This document shows, piece by piece, positions 9,915 to 18,266 of a stretch of DNA of 64,000 nt; the stretch's first letter is position 1, and the number at the start of each line of letters is the position of its first letter. The DNA lies in contig JAGUQW010000007.1 in NCBI GenBank assembly GCA_030154445.1, forward strand, positions 104,552 through 168,551, in the 5' to 3' direction. This stretch comes from Spirochaetota bacterium (lineage in GTDB: Bacteria; Spirochaetota; Brevinematia; Brevinematales; Brevinemataceae). The notes under the pieces are model-generated. The model ran no database searches and had not been told where the DNA came from. It worked only from the letters and a program-made list of their open reading frames with translations. The position numbers were made by a program, and so were the translations under genes.

Positions 9915-10310
9915 TTATTTCATTTTTGTCCATAACTCTAGAGCTTCCCCATTGTCAAAATCAATAGCGATATGATCTTCTTTTATAGTAATAAACACTT
10001 CTAATTCTGGCGTAAAATCCATTGTTTTCAAATCCAAATCTCCTATAGAGAATAGACCTTGTTTGTTGTCATCAAGACCATCATAAAAAATATAATAAGG
10101 ATCAGAGGCAACAAAAGATTTATCAGGAAAATCTTCTTCCCACTCTAATAGTACCTGAATATCTGTAATTTCAAATGTTAATAAATCTACAAATTCTCCT
10201 TTTTTAGTGATGGAATTTTTATAAATCCTTTCCATTTGAAGAAATAACATATCTTTAGTAGCGACAGACTTGTAACTATTAAACCATAATTGTCTAAATT
10301 CTTTTGGCAT
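9915..10310 (-). CDS. Small acidic conserved-type protein downstream of plsY, unknown
   Basis: 131 residues from the first ATG, acidic, with alternating beta-like segments and no recognised motif or signal peptide. The start is doubtful: no Shine-Dalgarno precedes this ATG, while the frame stays open and protein-like for 25 more codons back to an ATA at 10383-10385. That ATA overlaps the plsY stop as ATAA, and AAAGAG lies seven bases before it. If ATA initiates, the protein has 156 residues and is translationally coupled to plsY. The function is not known; the position behind plsY suggests only co-expression. Confidence 0.65.
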   Translation of the reverse strand: MPKEFRQLWFNSYKSVATKDMLFLQMERIYKNSITKKGEFVDLLTFEITDIQVLLEWEEDFPDKSFVASDPYYIFYDGLDDNKQGLFSIGDLDLKTMDFTPELEVFITIKEDHIAIDFDNGEALELWTKMK

Positions 10311-10381
10311 CTCTTGTAATAAAGGGTGATTTTCTTCAAAAAAACTAATAAATGTTCTTTCATGTTCTTGTGTATTATTTT

Positions 10382-11038
10382 TTATTTGATTGCTCTTTTT
10401 TTATTTTTTTGTACTAGATCTTGACCTGTATACCAATCTTTGATATTTTTTTTATGTGTCAGAACGATGATAATACATATAATAATAGCAGCTATCTGCA
10501 AAGGTTTAGTTGTATTAGGAATTAGATAAGTTATAAAAGGAAAGAACATCGTAGCACAGATAGATGCTCGTCCTACTATTTTTTTACCAAAAGTGAAGAA
10601 CACCACGGAAAAAATTCCTACGATGATTAATGCAACCATATAATTCCAAGCAAAAACAACTCCCAATGCTGTAGCAACACCTTTACCACCTTTAAATCCC
10701 AAGAAAGGAGAAAAAATATGTCCTGCTATCGCAAACAAACCTATAAAAATTTCCATGATATCAAATAAAGATGCATCTAATTCACGAGATACACATATTC
10801 GAAAAAGAACAATAGGAATACTTCCTTTCATTGCATCCAAGATAAGTATAGGAACAAAACCTTGCCAAAAACCAAATTGACGATTAATATTAGTAGCACC
10901 TATATTACCAGAGCCCAATTTTCTAATATCAATACCTCTTGCAAAACCATATAACAAGCCGTAAGGGACACTACCAGAAATAAAACTTATTCCCATAAAT
11001 AGTATTCCTGAATATAGTACATTGTCAAATAAACTCAT
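10382..11038 (-). CDS. plsY: Glycerol-3-phosphate acyltransferase PlsY
   Basis: An integral inner-membrane enzyme that acylates glycerol-3-phosphate from acyl-phosphate, the first step of phospholipid synthesis. 218 residues with five hydrophobic segments. Conserved loops are visible: S-G-S-V-P-Y-G near residue 21, G-S-G-N-I-G-A-T-N near 42-50 (family loop 1), and G-F-K-G-G-K-G-V-A-T near 118-127 (acyl-phosphate-binding loop). It follows glyS by 12 bases on the same strand. The family needs PlsX, which is not in this window. Confidence 0.95.
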   Translation of the reverse strand: MSLFDNVLYSGILFMGISFISGSVPYGLLYGFARGIDIRKLGSGNIGATNINRQFGFWQGFVPILILDAMKGSIPIVLFRICVSRELDASLFDIMEIFIGLFAIAGHIFSPFLGFKGGKGVATALGVVFAWNYMVALIIVGIFSVVFFTFGKKIVGRASICATMFFPFITYLIPNTTKPLQIAAIIICIIIVLTHKKNIKDWYTGQDLVQKNKKRAIK

Positions 11039-11050
11039 TAATTTTCTTCC

Positions 11051-13135
11051 TTATGATAGCTTACTAAAATCAGCTTGATTCATAAATAATTTATCAATCA
11101 AATGTAATAAGGCTATTCTATTAATCTCTTTTTCATCCCCAGTTTTTACCAAAATAGTATTAAAAAATTGTACAATTACTTGTTCCATTTTTAATAATTC
11201 TAATAATCTATCTTCATAGGATAGTACATTTATCTGTTTTGTCACTTGTTGGTACTGTAAATACAATTTTTTTTCTATATCTTCACTTAATAATGACTCT
11301 CGTAAAGTTTGCACTTTTTGATCTTTCAAAATATTAGAAATTCTCTTAGCTAATTCTATCAAATTAGTAAAACTAGCATGATTTTTGGTTCTTATTTGTT
11401 GCAACGCTCCAGCTCTATCTATATCATGAAGTATTATATCTATATTTTGAGAAAATATAGCATTCAGTGTATCTGCTTGATAATTATAAGGAGTATTTTT
11501 TAAAATCCCCTCTAATCTTACTTGAACAAAATCTAATATCATTTTTTGCCATTCTTGTTGATCTATTGTCAACATAGGAATATATAAAGAAGAAATATTT
11601 TTAAAAATATCAATAATAGAAAATACTTCCCACTTGTACTGAAGTAAAATATTAATAATTGCTATTGTTTGTCTTCTCAAGGCATAAGGATCTCTTGAAC
11701 CTGTAACAGTTTTACCAACAGCATATAAAGTAAATAAATTATCCAAACGATCCGTCAATCCTAATAAAGCTGACAGCTTCTGAGTAGGAACATGTAGCTC
11801 CCCATCTATATTCATAGGATAATAATGTTCTCTTATTGCCAAAGCAACATCATCGGACATGCCCTGATTCTTAGCGTAGTATGCTCCGATAATCCCTTGT
11901 AATTCTGGAAATTCACCTACCATTAATGAACTTAAATCTGCCTTTGAAAAAGAAACTGCCTGCATTAAATCCTTTTGATCTATACTAGGCTCTAATATAT
12001 TTTTAAGATAAGTAGCAATAATTTTCATTCTTTCTATTTTATCAGCAATACTTCCAGCACCATCTATAAATGCTATAGATGATAACTGATCGGCATAATA
12101 AGTTAATCCTTTTTTGCTATCTTCTTCAAAGAAAAATTGACCATCTGCAAAACGAGCTCTTAATACTCTATCATTCCCAGCTAAAATATTTTTTTTAGTA
12201 CTTTCATCCTGATAGGAAATATTAGCAGTAATAATATAATTTGGTAATAAAACACCTTTTTGATCAATAATCGGTATATATTTTTGATGTACTTTCATCT
12301 CTGAAATTAATACTTCTTTTGGTAAACACAAAAATTCAGGATCAAAAGTAGCAAGAAGAGGATGTGGATATTCTGTGAGTGATGCTAAAATACTTAATAA
12401 CTCATCATCCAACAAAGCAATTCCATTCATTGAAGAAACTATTGCAGTTACATAATCTTGAATAATTTGTTCTCTTTCTTCAAATTTTGGAATACAGCCA
12501 TGCATTTTGAGTATCTCTTCATATTTTTTAGCATTAGGAAGCACTATCGCTTGTGGAAATAATTGTCTATGCCCATAAGTACTATTACTAGATTCTAATC
12601 CAAAAAAATTTACTGGTAATATTTTGTCATTAAGAAGAGCCATAATACCACGGACAGGACGAATAAATTCATAAACTTCATTATTGTAATTCCAACGCAT
12701 TGGTTGAGGAAATTTGATTCCTTGAATAAGTTCTTTTAGAATAGTAGGTAATATTTTTTCTAAATCTTCCCCAATTTCTGTTTTTTGAATAAAAAGATAT
12801 TTTTGTCCTTTTATTTCTCTTTCTTCTATATCTGATAAAGTAACATTATAAGAATTAAAAAATCCTTGCAATGCTTTGGTAGGATTTCCTTGTTCATCAT
12901 AAGCAGCCTTACTAGAAGGTCCTTTTTGTTCTATGATCCTATCATTTCCTTTTGGAGGGCACTCTTCTATATAAAAAGCTAAACGACGCGGAGTCATAAA
13001 ATAAGTAATAGATTTATAATTGACACCATATTTTGATAATAATATAGGTAATTGATCTTTTATATGTTGAGATGTATTTGGTAATACTCCATGTGGAATT
13101 TCTTCGATAAGAATTTCAAACACAAAATTAAACAT
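11051..13135 (-). CDS. glyS: Glycine--tRNA ligase beta subunit
   Basis: The 694-residue beta subunit of the two-subunit bacterial glycyl-tRNA synthetase, which contributes tRNA recognition. The typical N-terminus is seen (E-I-x-x-E-E-I-P near residue 8, then M-T-P-R-R-L-A around 46-52), then the H-H/HD-like core (A-D-L-S-S-L-M-V-G-E-F-P-E-L-Q-G near 402-417) and the C-terminal DALR-like helical region. The alpha subunit gene (glyQ) is not adjacent and must lie elsewhere. A TTAGGAG site precedes the ATG. Confidence 0.95.
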   Translation of the reverse strand: MFNFVFEILIEEIPHGVLPNTSQHIKDQLPILLSKYGVNYKSITYFMTPRRLAFYIEECPPKGNDRIIEQKGPSSKAAYDEQGNPTKALQGFFNSYNVTLSDIEEREIKGQKYLFIQKTEIGEDLEKILPTILKELIQGIKFPQPMRWNYNNEVYEFIRPVRGIMALLNDKILPVNFFGLESSNSTYGHRQLFPQAIVLPNAKKYEEILKMHGCIPKFEEREQIIQDYVTAIVSSMNGIALLDDELLSILASLTEYPHPLLATFDPEFLCLPKEVLISEMKVHQKYIPIIDQKGVLLPNYIITANISYQDESTKKNILAGNDRVLRARFADGQFFFEEDSKKGLTYYADQLSSIAFIDGAGSIADKIERMKIIATYLKNILEPSIDQKDLMQAVSFSKADLSSLMVGEFPELQGIIGAYYAKNQGMSDDVALAIREHYYPMNIDGELHVPTQKLSALLGLTDRLDNLFTLYAVGKTVTGSRDPYALRRQTIAIINILLQYKWEVFSIIDIFKNISSLYIPMLTIDQQEWQKMILDFVQVRLEGILKNTPYNYQADTLNAIFSQNIDIILHDIDRAGALQQIRTKNHASFTNLIELAKRISNILKDQKVQTLRESLLSEDIEKKLYLQYQQVTKQINVLSYEDRLLELLKMEQVIVQFFNTILVKTGDEKEINRIALLHLIDKLFMNQADFSKLS

Positions 13136-13171
13136 TTATTACTCCTAAGCTATTATGTAATTGTAACTATT

Positions 13172-13200
13172 ATTATAAATTAATTTGTTGTAAATTTCAA
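13172..13200 (-). promoter_or_regulatory. Sigma-70-like promoter for glyS-plsY
   Basis: On the minus strand, TTGAAA (13195-13200) and TATAAT (13172-13177) are 17 bases apart, about 37 bases before the glyS start. Confidence 0.65.
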
Positions 13201-13274
13201 TATAAAAATTTGATTTGTATTTGAAAAAAAATATTAAAGACTTGACAATTTACTTTTCAATATACTATTATCTT

Positions 13275-13871
13275 TTATAGTGTATTATTAAAATAGTTAT
13301 TATTATATAATTCCGCAATTTGAGTTAATGATTGATTTCTCTTGTTACTCAAATCAATGATTGCACCCTCTGAGATCAAATAATCAATTAATATTTTGTT
13401 AGAATTATTTCTTACAGCATTAAAAATAGGTGTTTCACCTTCATTATTAGATCTATTAACATCTGCTCCTAAGCGAATTAATATCTCAATAATAGCCTGA
13501 TTTTCTGTTAATACAGCTATATGAAGAGGAGTGCATCCATTCATATCTTGCATATTGATCAACAATCTATCATAAGTTAATGTTGTTTTTATCATGGATA
13601 TATCTTGAGTAGCAACAGCTAAATGTAATAAAGAAAATTCTTTATTATTTAATATATAATCTTTATTCGCATCTAAATCATCATAAAAACGATTGTAATC
13701 GCAAGGGATTATTGTAGAAGATTGACTTGTTTCTGGATACAAATAATTTGAAGATATTAATTCATTTTCTGTTTTATTGACATTTTGAGAAAATAAGGTA
13801 TAATTATAATTATTTGCTCTTATTTCTATTACACAGATAAACAACACTATAAAATAAATAAGTTTTAAAAT
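13275..13871 (-). CDS. Secreted ankyrin-repeat protein
   Basis: About three ankyrin repeats occupy the C-terminal two thirds, with the signature G-C-T-P-L-H-I-A-V near the middle followed by G-A-D-V-N and G-E-T-P-I-F-N-A-V. Ankyrin repeats bind other proteins. The first conventional start (GTG at 13847) would cut through a signal peptide and has no ribosome site. An in-frame ATT at 13869-13871 has AAGGAG six bases upstream and yields a complete signal peptide ending in E-I-R-A, so ATT is taken as the start (198 residues). A periplasmic or exported location is inferred. It has no operon partner. Confidence 0.75.
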   Translation of the reverse strand: MLKLIYFIVLFICVIEIRANNYNYTLFSQNVNKTENELISSNYLYPETSQSSTIIPCDYNRFYDDLDANKDYILNNKEFSLLHLAVATQDISMIKTTLTYDRLLINMQDMNGCTPLHIAVLTENQAIIEILIRLGADVNRSNNEGETPIFNAVRNNSNKILIDYLISEGAIIDLSNKRNQSLTQIAELYNNNYFNNTL

Positions 13872-14127
13872 TTTACACTCCTTATTTTTTATATGTAAAT
13901 AAATAATATATTTGCTAATTATTAAATACTATGTACCGACAAACTAATTAATAGTATAATATACATATTAGAAAAAGTGCAAGTAATATATCCAACTTAT
14001 TATTCAAATTTAATATAAATATAAATCAATTAAAATAGTAGTAGTAGTATATTTTAACTAGAGCAAAGAAAGCCCTCTTTCTTATATTTATAATATATTA
14101 TAATTAATTTACTTAGGAGTATTTTTT

Positions 14128-15204
14128 ATGAAAATACTAAATCTTTTTTATCAAACACTCTTACTTACAATTTTCACAATCATTCCTACAATATCTCAAG
14201 CACAATACAAATGGATTACATATACTGGAGATCCAAAATTTTTATCTTTAGAAGATGGGATTGATAGAGGTCGTATTTTATACCATCAACTGGCACAAAA
14301 CTCATCTTCTCTTGCTGGTAATAGAGGAATGATGTTTAATGCGACTTTATTTGCGTTTCCATCATTAACGGGCTCTTTTGCTTGGTCTCAAATCCGTGTT
14401 AATATCGGTAAAATATCTTTTTACCCACATATTTTCAATTTTGATAAAGGTACTAGTTCTTTATCTATAGCTATTCTTTATAATATATCACGCGTATCAC
14501 CTGTTCGTGGTGTGAGAACTAGACCTAGTTTTTCTCCTACCTCTCTTCTTCAATTAGAAAAAGAGAAAATGAATTTCATCAAATTAAAATTTGTATCAGA
14601 AGGATTTGAAGCAGATTTACTCCTACAAACTAGAAATCAAGAAACAGAATTAAGTTTAAGTGACTATGATATTAACTATAACTATTGGTTAAAATCCAGT
14701 CCTTCTCAAAAAGAAGCTATGCAACTTCGTACTTTCTTTGCTCGTCCTTTAACAAGCTTTAAAGTTAGAGCTTATAGTGATAAAGGTTATTTAGATACAA
14801 CATTATCTGGGTCTCAAGTTGATTCTTTAGGAGATGTCTTTGTCAGTACAATAGATTTATATCAACGTCTTATTGATCCAAATTATATCAATAGTGTTAA
14901 AAACACTAATACTAATGCTGTTAAAAAGCCTACTGCTAAAAAATCTGCAATTCCTCCAGCTAAAAAACCTGCAACTCCTCCAGCTGCTGCTAAAAAACCT
15001 GCAACTCCTCCAGCTGCTGCTAAAAAACCTGCAACTCCTCCAGCTGCTGCTAAAAAACCTGCAACTCCTCCAGCTGCTGCTAAAAAACCTGCAACTCCTC
15101 CAGCTAAAAAACCTGCAACTCCTGCTGCTAAAAAACCTGCTCCTACAAAAGTAGTACAAACAAATAGAAGACCTAAAGTTACTAGAGTTGTTAAACCTAA
15201 GTAA
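14128..15204 (+). CDS. Secreted protein with Lys/Pro/Ala repeat tail
   Basis: 358 residues. There is a signal peptide (about 1-24, cleavage after S-Q-A), then a beta-rich globular domain (about 26-260) that is not recognised. The C-terminal tail (about 265-358) is very basic and made of A-K-K-P-A-T-P-P-A-A units. Such K/P/A tails resemble histone-H1-like or TolA-type spacers and often bind polyanions or peptidoglycan. At DNA level the tail contains four identical 30-bp copies (14971-15090) plus degenerate flanks. TTAGGAG precedes the ATG. It lies just upstream of sodC, possibly co-transcribed. Confidence 0.75.
   Translation: MKILNLFYQTLLLTIFTIIPTISQAQYKWITYTGDPKFLSLEDGIDRGRILYHQLAQNSSSLAGNRGMMFNATLFAFPSLTGSFAWSQIRVNIGKISFYPHIFNFDKGTSSLSIAILYNISRVSPVRGVRTRPSFSPTSLLQLEKEKMNFIKLKFVSEGFEADLLLQTRNQETELSLSDYDINYNYWLKSSPSQKEAMQLRTFFARPLTSFKVRAYSDKGYLDTTLSGSQVDSLGDVFVSTIDLYQRLIDPNYINSVKNTNTNAVKKPTAKKSAIPPAKKPATPPAAAKKPATPPAAAKKPATPPAAAKKPATPPAAAKKPATPPAKKPATPAAKKPAPTKVVQTNRRPKVTRVVKPK
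14971..15090. repeat. Four perfect 30-bp tandem repeats inside a coding region
   Basis: Copies start at 14971, 15001, 15031 and 15061. Each encodes ten residues (A-T-P-P-A-A-A-K-K-P), so copy-number change keeps the frame. Confidence 0.95.
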
Positions 15205-15230
15205 ATATTTATATTAAATTGGAGGATAGA

Positions 15231-15755
15231 ATGAAATTAGTTATTATAATTTTAAGTTTATTATTAACTTATTGTGGTATATCACCAAAAGAACTAGAAG
15301 GTTCCTTGTATAATCTTACAGAGAAGGGTATAGACCAGATTTTTGGTACTATTACTGTTAAATCATTGGCTAAAGAAGGTATTATTATCCATGTTACTGC
15401 AACTAATCTTACTCCAGGTAATTATGGATTTCATATCCATGAAACCAATATTTTAACACCATCTATCCATGCTGATGGTTCACAAATGATAATAGGTGGT
15501 ATGGCTAAAGGTCACTGGGATCCAGATAACACAGGTATCCATGCAGGACCAGAAGGTAATGGCCATAGAGGAGATTTACCCCAACTTTCTGTTGATGACA
15601 ATGGTACTATTAATTCTATAATTACTAATAAAAAAATTCAATTAACAGATATTAAAGGTAAGAGTTTTATGATTCATGGAAATCCTGATAACTATTCAGA
15701 CACACCTTTACCTCTTGGCGGAAGTGGTCCAAGAATGTTTGCCGCACCTTTTTAA
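15231..15755 (+). CDS. sodC: Cu/Zn superoxide dismutase, lipoprotein form
   Basis: Converts superoxide to peroxide and oxygen in the periplasm. 174 residues. The start at 15231 is chosen because GGAGG lies six bases upstream and the protein then begins with a lipoprotein signal ending L-L-T-Y-C. The metal ligands are present: H-I-H in G-F-H-I-H-E, the K-G-H-W-D-P histidine, H-A-G-P, G-H-R-G-D-L-P, and a late F-M-I-H-G. The catalytic arginine is in S-G-P-R-M. Both cysteines of the conserved SodC disulfide are missing: positions equivalent to S-C-E-P and A-C-G-V read N-I-L-T and F-A-A-P. It follows the K/P/A-tailed protein by 26 bp. Confidence 0.93.
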   Translation: MKLVIIILSLLLTYCGISPKELEGSLYNLTEKGIDQIFGTITVKSLAKEGIIIHVTATNLTPGNYGFHIHETNILTPSIHADGSQMIIGGMAKGHWDPDNTGIHAGPEGNGHRGDLPQLSVDDNGTINSIITNKKIQLTDIKGKSFMIHGNPDNYSDTPLPLGGSGPRMFAAPF

Positions 15756-15768
15756 TAAAATAAAAAAT

Positions 15769-15823
15769 CCCTATACTAAATTTCCCCCCAATATTATATA
15801 TTGGGGGGAAATTTAGTATAGGG
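15769..15823. terminator. Long perfect hairpin after sodC
   Basis: Two perfectly complementary 26-base arms (15769-15794 and 15798-15823) around a 3-base loop, with six G-C pairs in the middle. An A/T-rich run on the left gives T6 for minus-strand transcripts, but no T run follows on the sodC side. It probably acts as a terminator or an mRNA-end stabiliser. Confidence 0.7.
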
Positions 15824-15949
15824 GATAATATAAAGTATATAAATAGTATATCTATATTACAAGGGGTGTACTATTATAAGTCTATTATAAAATAAATAGA
15901 TTCGATAATTATATTTTTATTTTTTATACAATATTTATATTTATGTCTA

Positions 15950-15978
15950 TTGACTCACATCTCTTTTCACACTATAAT
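15950..15978 (+). promoter_or_regulatory. Sigma-70-like promoter for the EIIB-like gene
   Basis: TTGACT at 15950-15955 and TATAAT at 15973-15978 with a 17-base spacer. The ATG is at 16011. Confidence 0.7.
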
Positions 15979-16010
15979 ATATTTATATTTATATTTAAAG
16001 GACTCTCAAT

Positions 16011-16808
16011 ATGTTATATCAAAACCTTATTTCTATATCTCAAAAAAAAATTCTCAACAAATTAGCCATGGCTTTAGGTTATTATAATATTACTAAGATA
16101 AGTAACTGTATGAGTAGAATTAGAATAGAAGTAGTAAATCCTTCTCTATTAGCATGTGATAAAAGTTTTCTTTTATTAAACACTCAAGGTATTATTCGAG
16201 AAGATAATTTTATACATCTAATTTACGGTAAGATAAGTTCTCAACTTGCTTTTCAATTAAATTTACTCTATAAAGCGTTAAATAATACTTTTACACTTGA
16301 ATTAATAAATTTATTACAAGGTTCAAAAAATATCCAAAAATTAACTCATACTGATAAGCAAATTACTATATTTATAAATGATTCCATAGAAATAAATCAA
16401 CAACTTTTACAAGACTTATCTCATACTCATAATATTATTATTCAACAAAAAAATAATTCTATACTACTATTAGTAGATCAAAATATGCAAGAAATATTTA
16501 CTATAATTCAGTATACTCTGTTATTTTGGGATACTATACAAAGTTTGTTTATAATAAATACTTTAAAAATATCAAATATTACTAATATTACAAGAACTAA
16601 CTATACATTAAAAATAGATACTGCTGTTCCTATCGCTATAAATACGACTATTTGGGGTTATTACGGATTAGAGACATCTCCTAATAGTGTTAGTGAAAAT
16701 GAAATATATATTCACAATATTTCTAATGAACTATTTGAATCTTTATTAGAATATTATCATTTTTTAATAAACGGTAATGATTTCTTTGACAAGAAATCAT
16801 TACCATAG
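16011..16808 (+). CDS. Protein with degenerate PTS EIIB-like N-terminal domain
   Basis: 265 residues. The first about 90 resemble the EIIB domain of glucose/GlcNAc-type PTS permeases: A-L-G-Y-Y-N-I-T-K-I-S-N-C-M-S-R-I-R matches the family's A-L-G-G-x-E-N-I-x-x-x-x-x-C-x-T-R-L-R, including the phosphorylated cysteine (about residue 34). The remaining 170 residues are I/N-rich and unrecognised. There is no EIIC membrane domain, so it is not a transporter by itself. A regulatory or phosphate-relay role is possible. It is followed by fba, 36 bp downstream. Confidence 0.55.
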   Translation: MLYQNLISISQKKILNKLAMALGYYNITKISNCMSRIRIEVVNPSLLACDKSFLLLNTQGIIREDNFIHLIYGKISSQLAFQLNLLYKALNNTFTLELINLLQGSKNIQKLTHTDKQITIFINDSIEINQQLLQDLSHTHNIIIQQKNNSILLLVDQNMQEIFTIIQYTLLFWDTIQSLFIINTLKISNITNITRTNYTLKIDTAVPIAINTTIWGYYGLETSPNSVSENEIYIHNISNELFESLLEYYHFLINGNDFFDKKSLP

Positions 16809-16844
16809 TATACTTAAATATAAATAAAATATTAGGAGTTTTCT

Positions 16845-17846
16845 ATGCATTATACAGAACTTGGTTTTGTTAATTCTAAAATAATGTTTGAAGTCGCTGT
16901 CAAAGATAAATTTGCAGTTCCAGCTTTCAATTTTAACAATATGGAGCAAATTCAAGCCATAGTTATGGCTTGTGTTGAAGCACAATCACCAGTAATTCTT
17001 CAAGTATCCAAAGGAGCTCGTGCTTATGCTAATCCTGTTCTTCTTTCTTGGATGGGTCGTGGTGCAGTTGAAATGATGAGAGCTTACGCAAAAGATAAAG
17101 GTGTCGGTGAAATTCCTATGGTTCTTCATTTAGATCATGGCGATTCATTTGAAACTTGTAAAGAATGTATTGAATCTGGATTTTCTTCTGTTATGATTGA
17201 TGGATCTCATCATTCTTTTGAAGATAATATTACATTATCAAAAAAAGTTGTTGAATTTGCTCATCAATTTGATGTAACTGTTGAAGGTGAATTGGGTGTT
17301 CTTGCAGGAGTAGAAGATGATGTCGTTGCAGAAGATCATGTATATACACAACCTGAAGAAGTACAAGAATTTGTATCAAAAACAGGTGTAGACTCTTTAG
17401 CTATTGCTATTGGTACTTCTCATGGAGCATTCAAATTCAAACCTGGACAAAAACCACAAATTCGTATGGATATCCTTAGAGAAATTGAACAAAAAATTCC
17501 TGGATTTCCTATTGTATTACATGGATCTTCTTCTGTACCACAAGATGCAGTTGCAATGATCAACAAATATGGTGGAAAACTAGAAGACTCTATTGGTATT
17601 CCTGAAGAACAATTATTTGAAGCAGCTCATTCTGCCGTATGTAAAATCAATATTGATTCAGATTCTCGTCTTGTATTAACAGCTCATTTGAGAAAAGTAC
17701 TTGCTGAAAATCCTGGTGAATTTGATCCTCGTAAATATCTTGGACCAGCTCGTGATGCAATGGTAATTATGTACAAAGATAAATGTATTAATGTTCTTAA
17801 TTCTGCAGGCAAAGCACCAGCAATCATGGCTATGATTAATAAATAA
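16845..17846 (+). CDS. fba: Class II fructose-bisphosphate aldolase
   Basis: The zinc-dependent glycolytic aldolase that splits fructose-1,6-bisphosphate. 333 residues. Seen: the N-terminal F-A-V-P-A-F-N-F-N-N segment, L-H-L-D-H-G-D (metal and catalytic region, about residues 86-92), the V-E-G-E-L-G motif near 146, the A-I-G-T-S-H-G-A-F metal site near 188-196, and V-L-H-G-S-S-S near 225. A strong ribosome site, TTAGGAG, precedes the ATG, and codon use is less A/T-extreme than its neighbours, as in highly expressed genes. Ends at a classical terminator. It might also serve the tagatose-bisphosphate pathway at 25.8-31.5 kb, which lacks its own catalytic aldolase. Confidence 0.96.
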   Translation: MHYTELGFVNSKIMFEVAVKDKFAVPAFNFNNMEQIQAIVMACVEAQSPVILQVSKGARAYANPVLLSWMGRGAVEMMRAYAKDKGVGEIPMVLHLDHGDSFETCKECIESGFSSVMIDGSHHSFEDNITLSKKVVEFAHQFDVTVEGELGVLAGVEDDVVAEDHVYTQPEEVQEFVSKTGVDSLAIAIGTSHGAFKFKPGQKPQIRMDILREIEQKIPGFPIVLHGSSSVPQDAVAMINKYGGKLEDSIGIPEEQLFEAAHSAVCKINIDSDSRLVLTAHLRKVLAENPGEFDPRKYLGPARDAMVIMYKDKCINVLNSAGKAPAIMAMINK

Positions 17847-17862
17847 ATTGTAAATGTAAAAT

Positions 17863-17891
17863 AAAAAGCCCCTATTAATAGGGGCTTTTTT
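17863..17891 (+). terminator. Intrinsic terminator of fba
   Basis: AAAAAGCCCCTATT/AATAGGGGCTTTTTT: a G/C-rich stem with a T6 run. Confidence 0.95.
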
Positions 17892-17997
17892 GATATTATT
17901 TGATAAAAATTATCTTTCTACTTTTTCAAACACGAGCATATAAGAAGGTAAAGACATATAGATAAAACATGTTATAAATAAAACAAAGATGGCAAAG

Positions 17998-18257
17998 CTA
18001 AGAAATTACAATATTTGAATTAGCTCCCAAACTATACACAAATTTATAACCTTGTGCATTCATATTATTTACTTTATTTTCTACCCTTTGTCTCGGAGAA
18101 ATAAAAAGTCTAACAATCCCCCCAGCTAAAGATACATTAATAACTCTATTTTTTGGAGTACTTTTATTTATATTTTTCAGATCATTTATACCCTGTTTAT
18201 TTTTAATTGATTTTCTTTGAGTTTTGTCTGTATAAATTTAGATTTATTAATACTCAT
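17998..18257 (-). pseudogene. Frameshifted small gene, about 90 codons
   Basis: Reading on the minus strand from ATG at 18255-18257 gives 23 codons (start M-S-I-N-K-S-K) and then a stop. Changing frame at the A5 run (T5 at 18200-18204 on the plus strand) gives 68 further sense codons, including V-I-N-V-S-L-A-G-G and N-A-Q-G-Y-K-F-V-Y-S, to a TAG at 17998-18000. Restoring one A would make one continuous gene. The C-terminal part weakly recalls DUF4177-type proteins. It lies nine bases downstream of the small membrane protein. The frameshift could be decay, phase variation or a base-call error. Confidence 0.55.
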
Positions 18258-18266
18258 AGAATATCT

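Noticed and set aside
14857..15159. Open frames on both other readings of the K/P/A repeat tract
   Set aside because: They are only shadows of the tandem repeat; they have no ribosome site and biased composition (R/S/F or L/Q).
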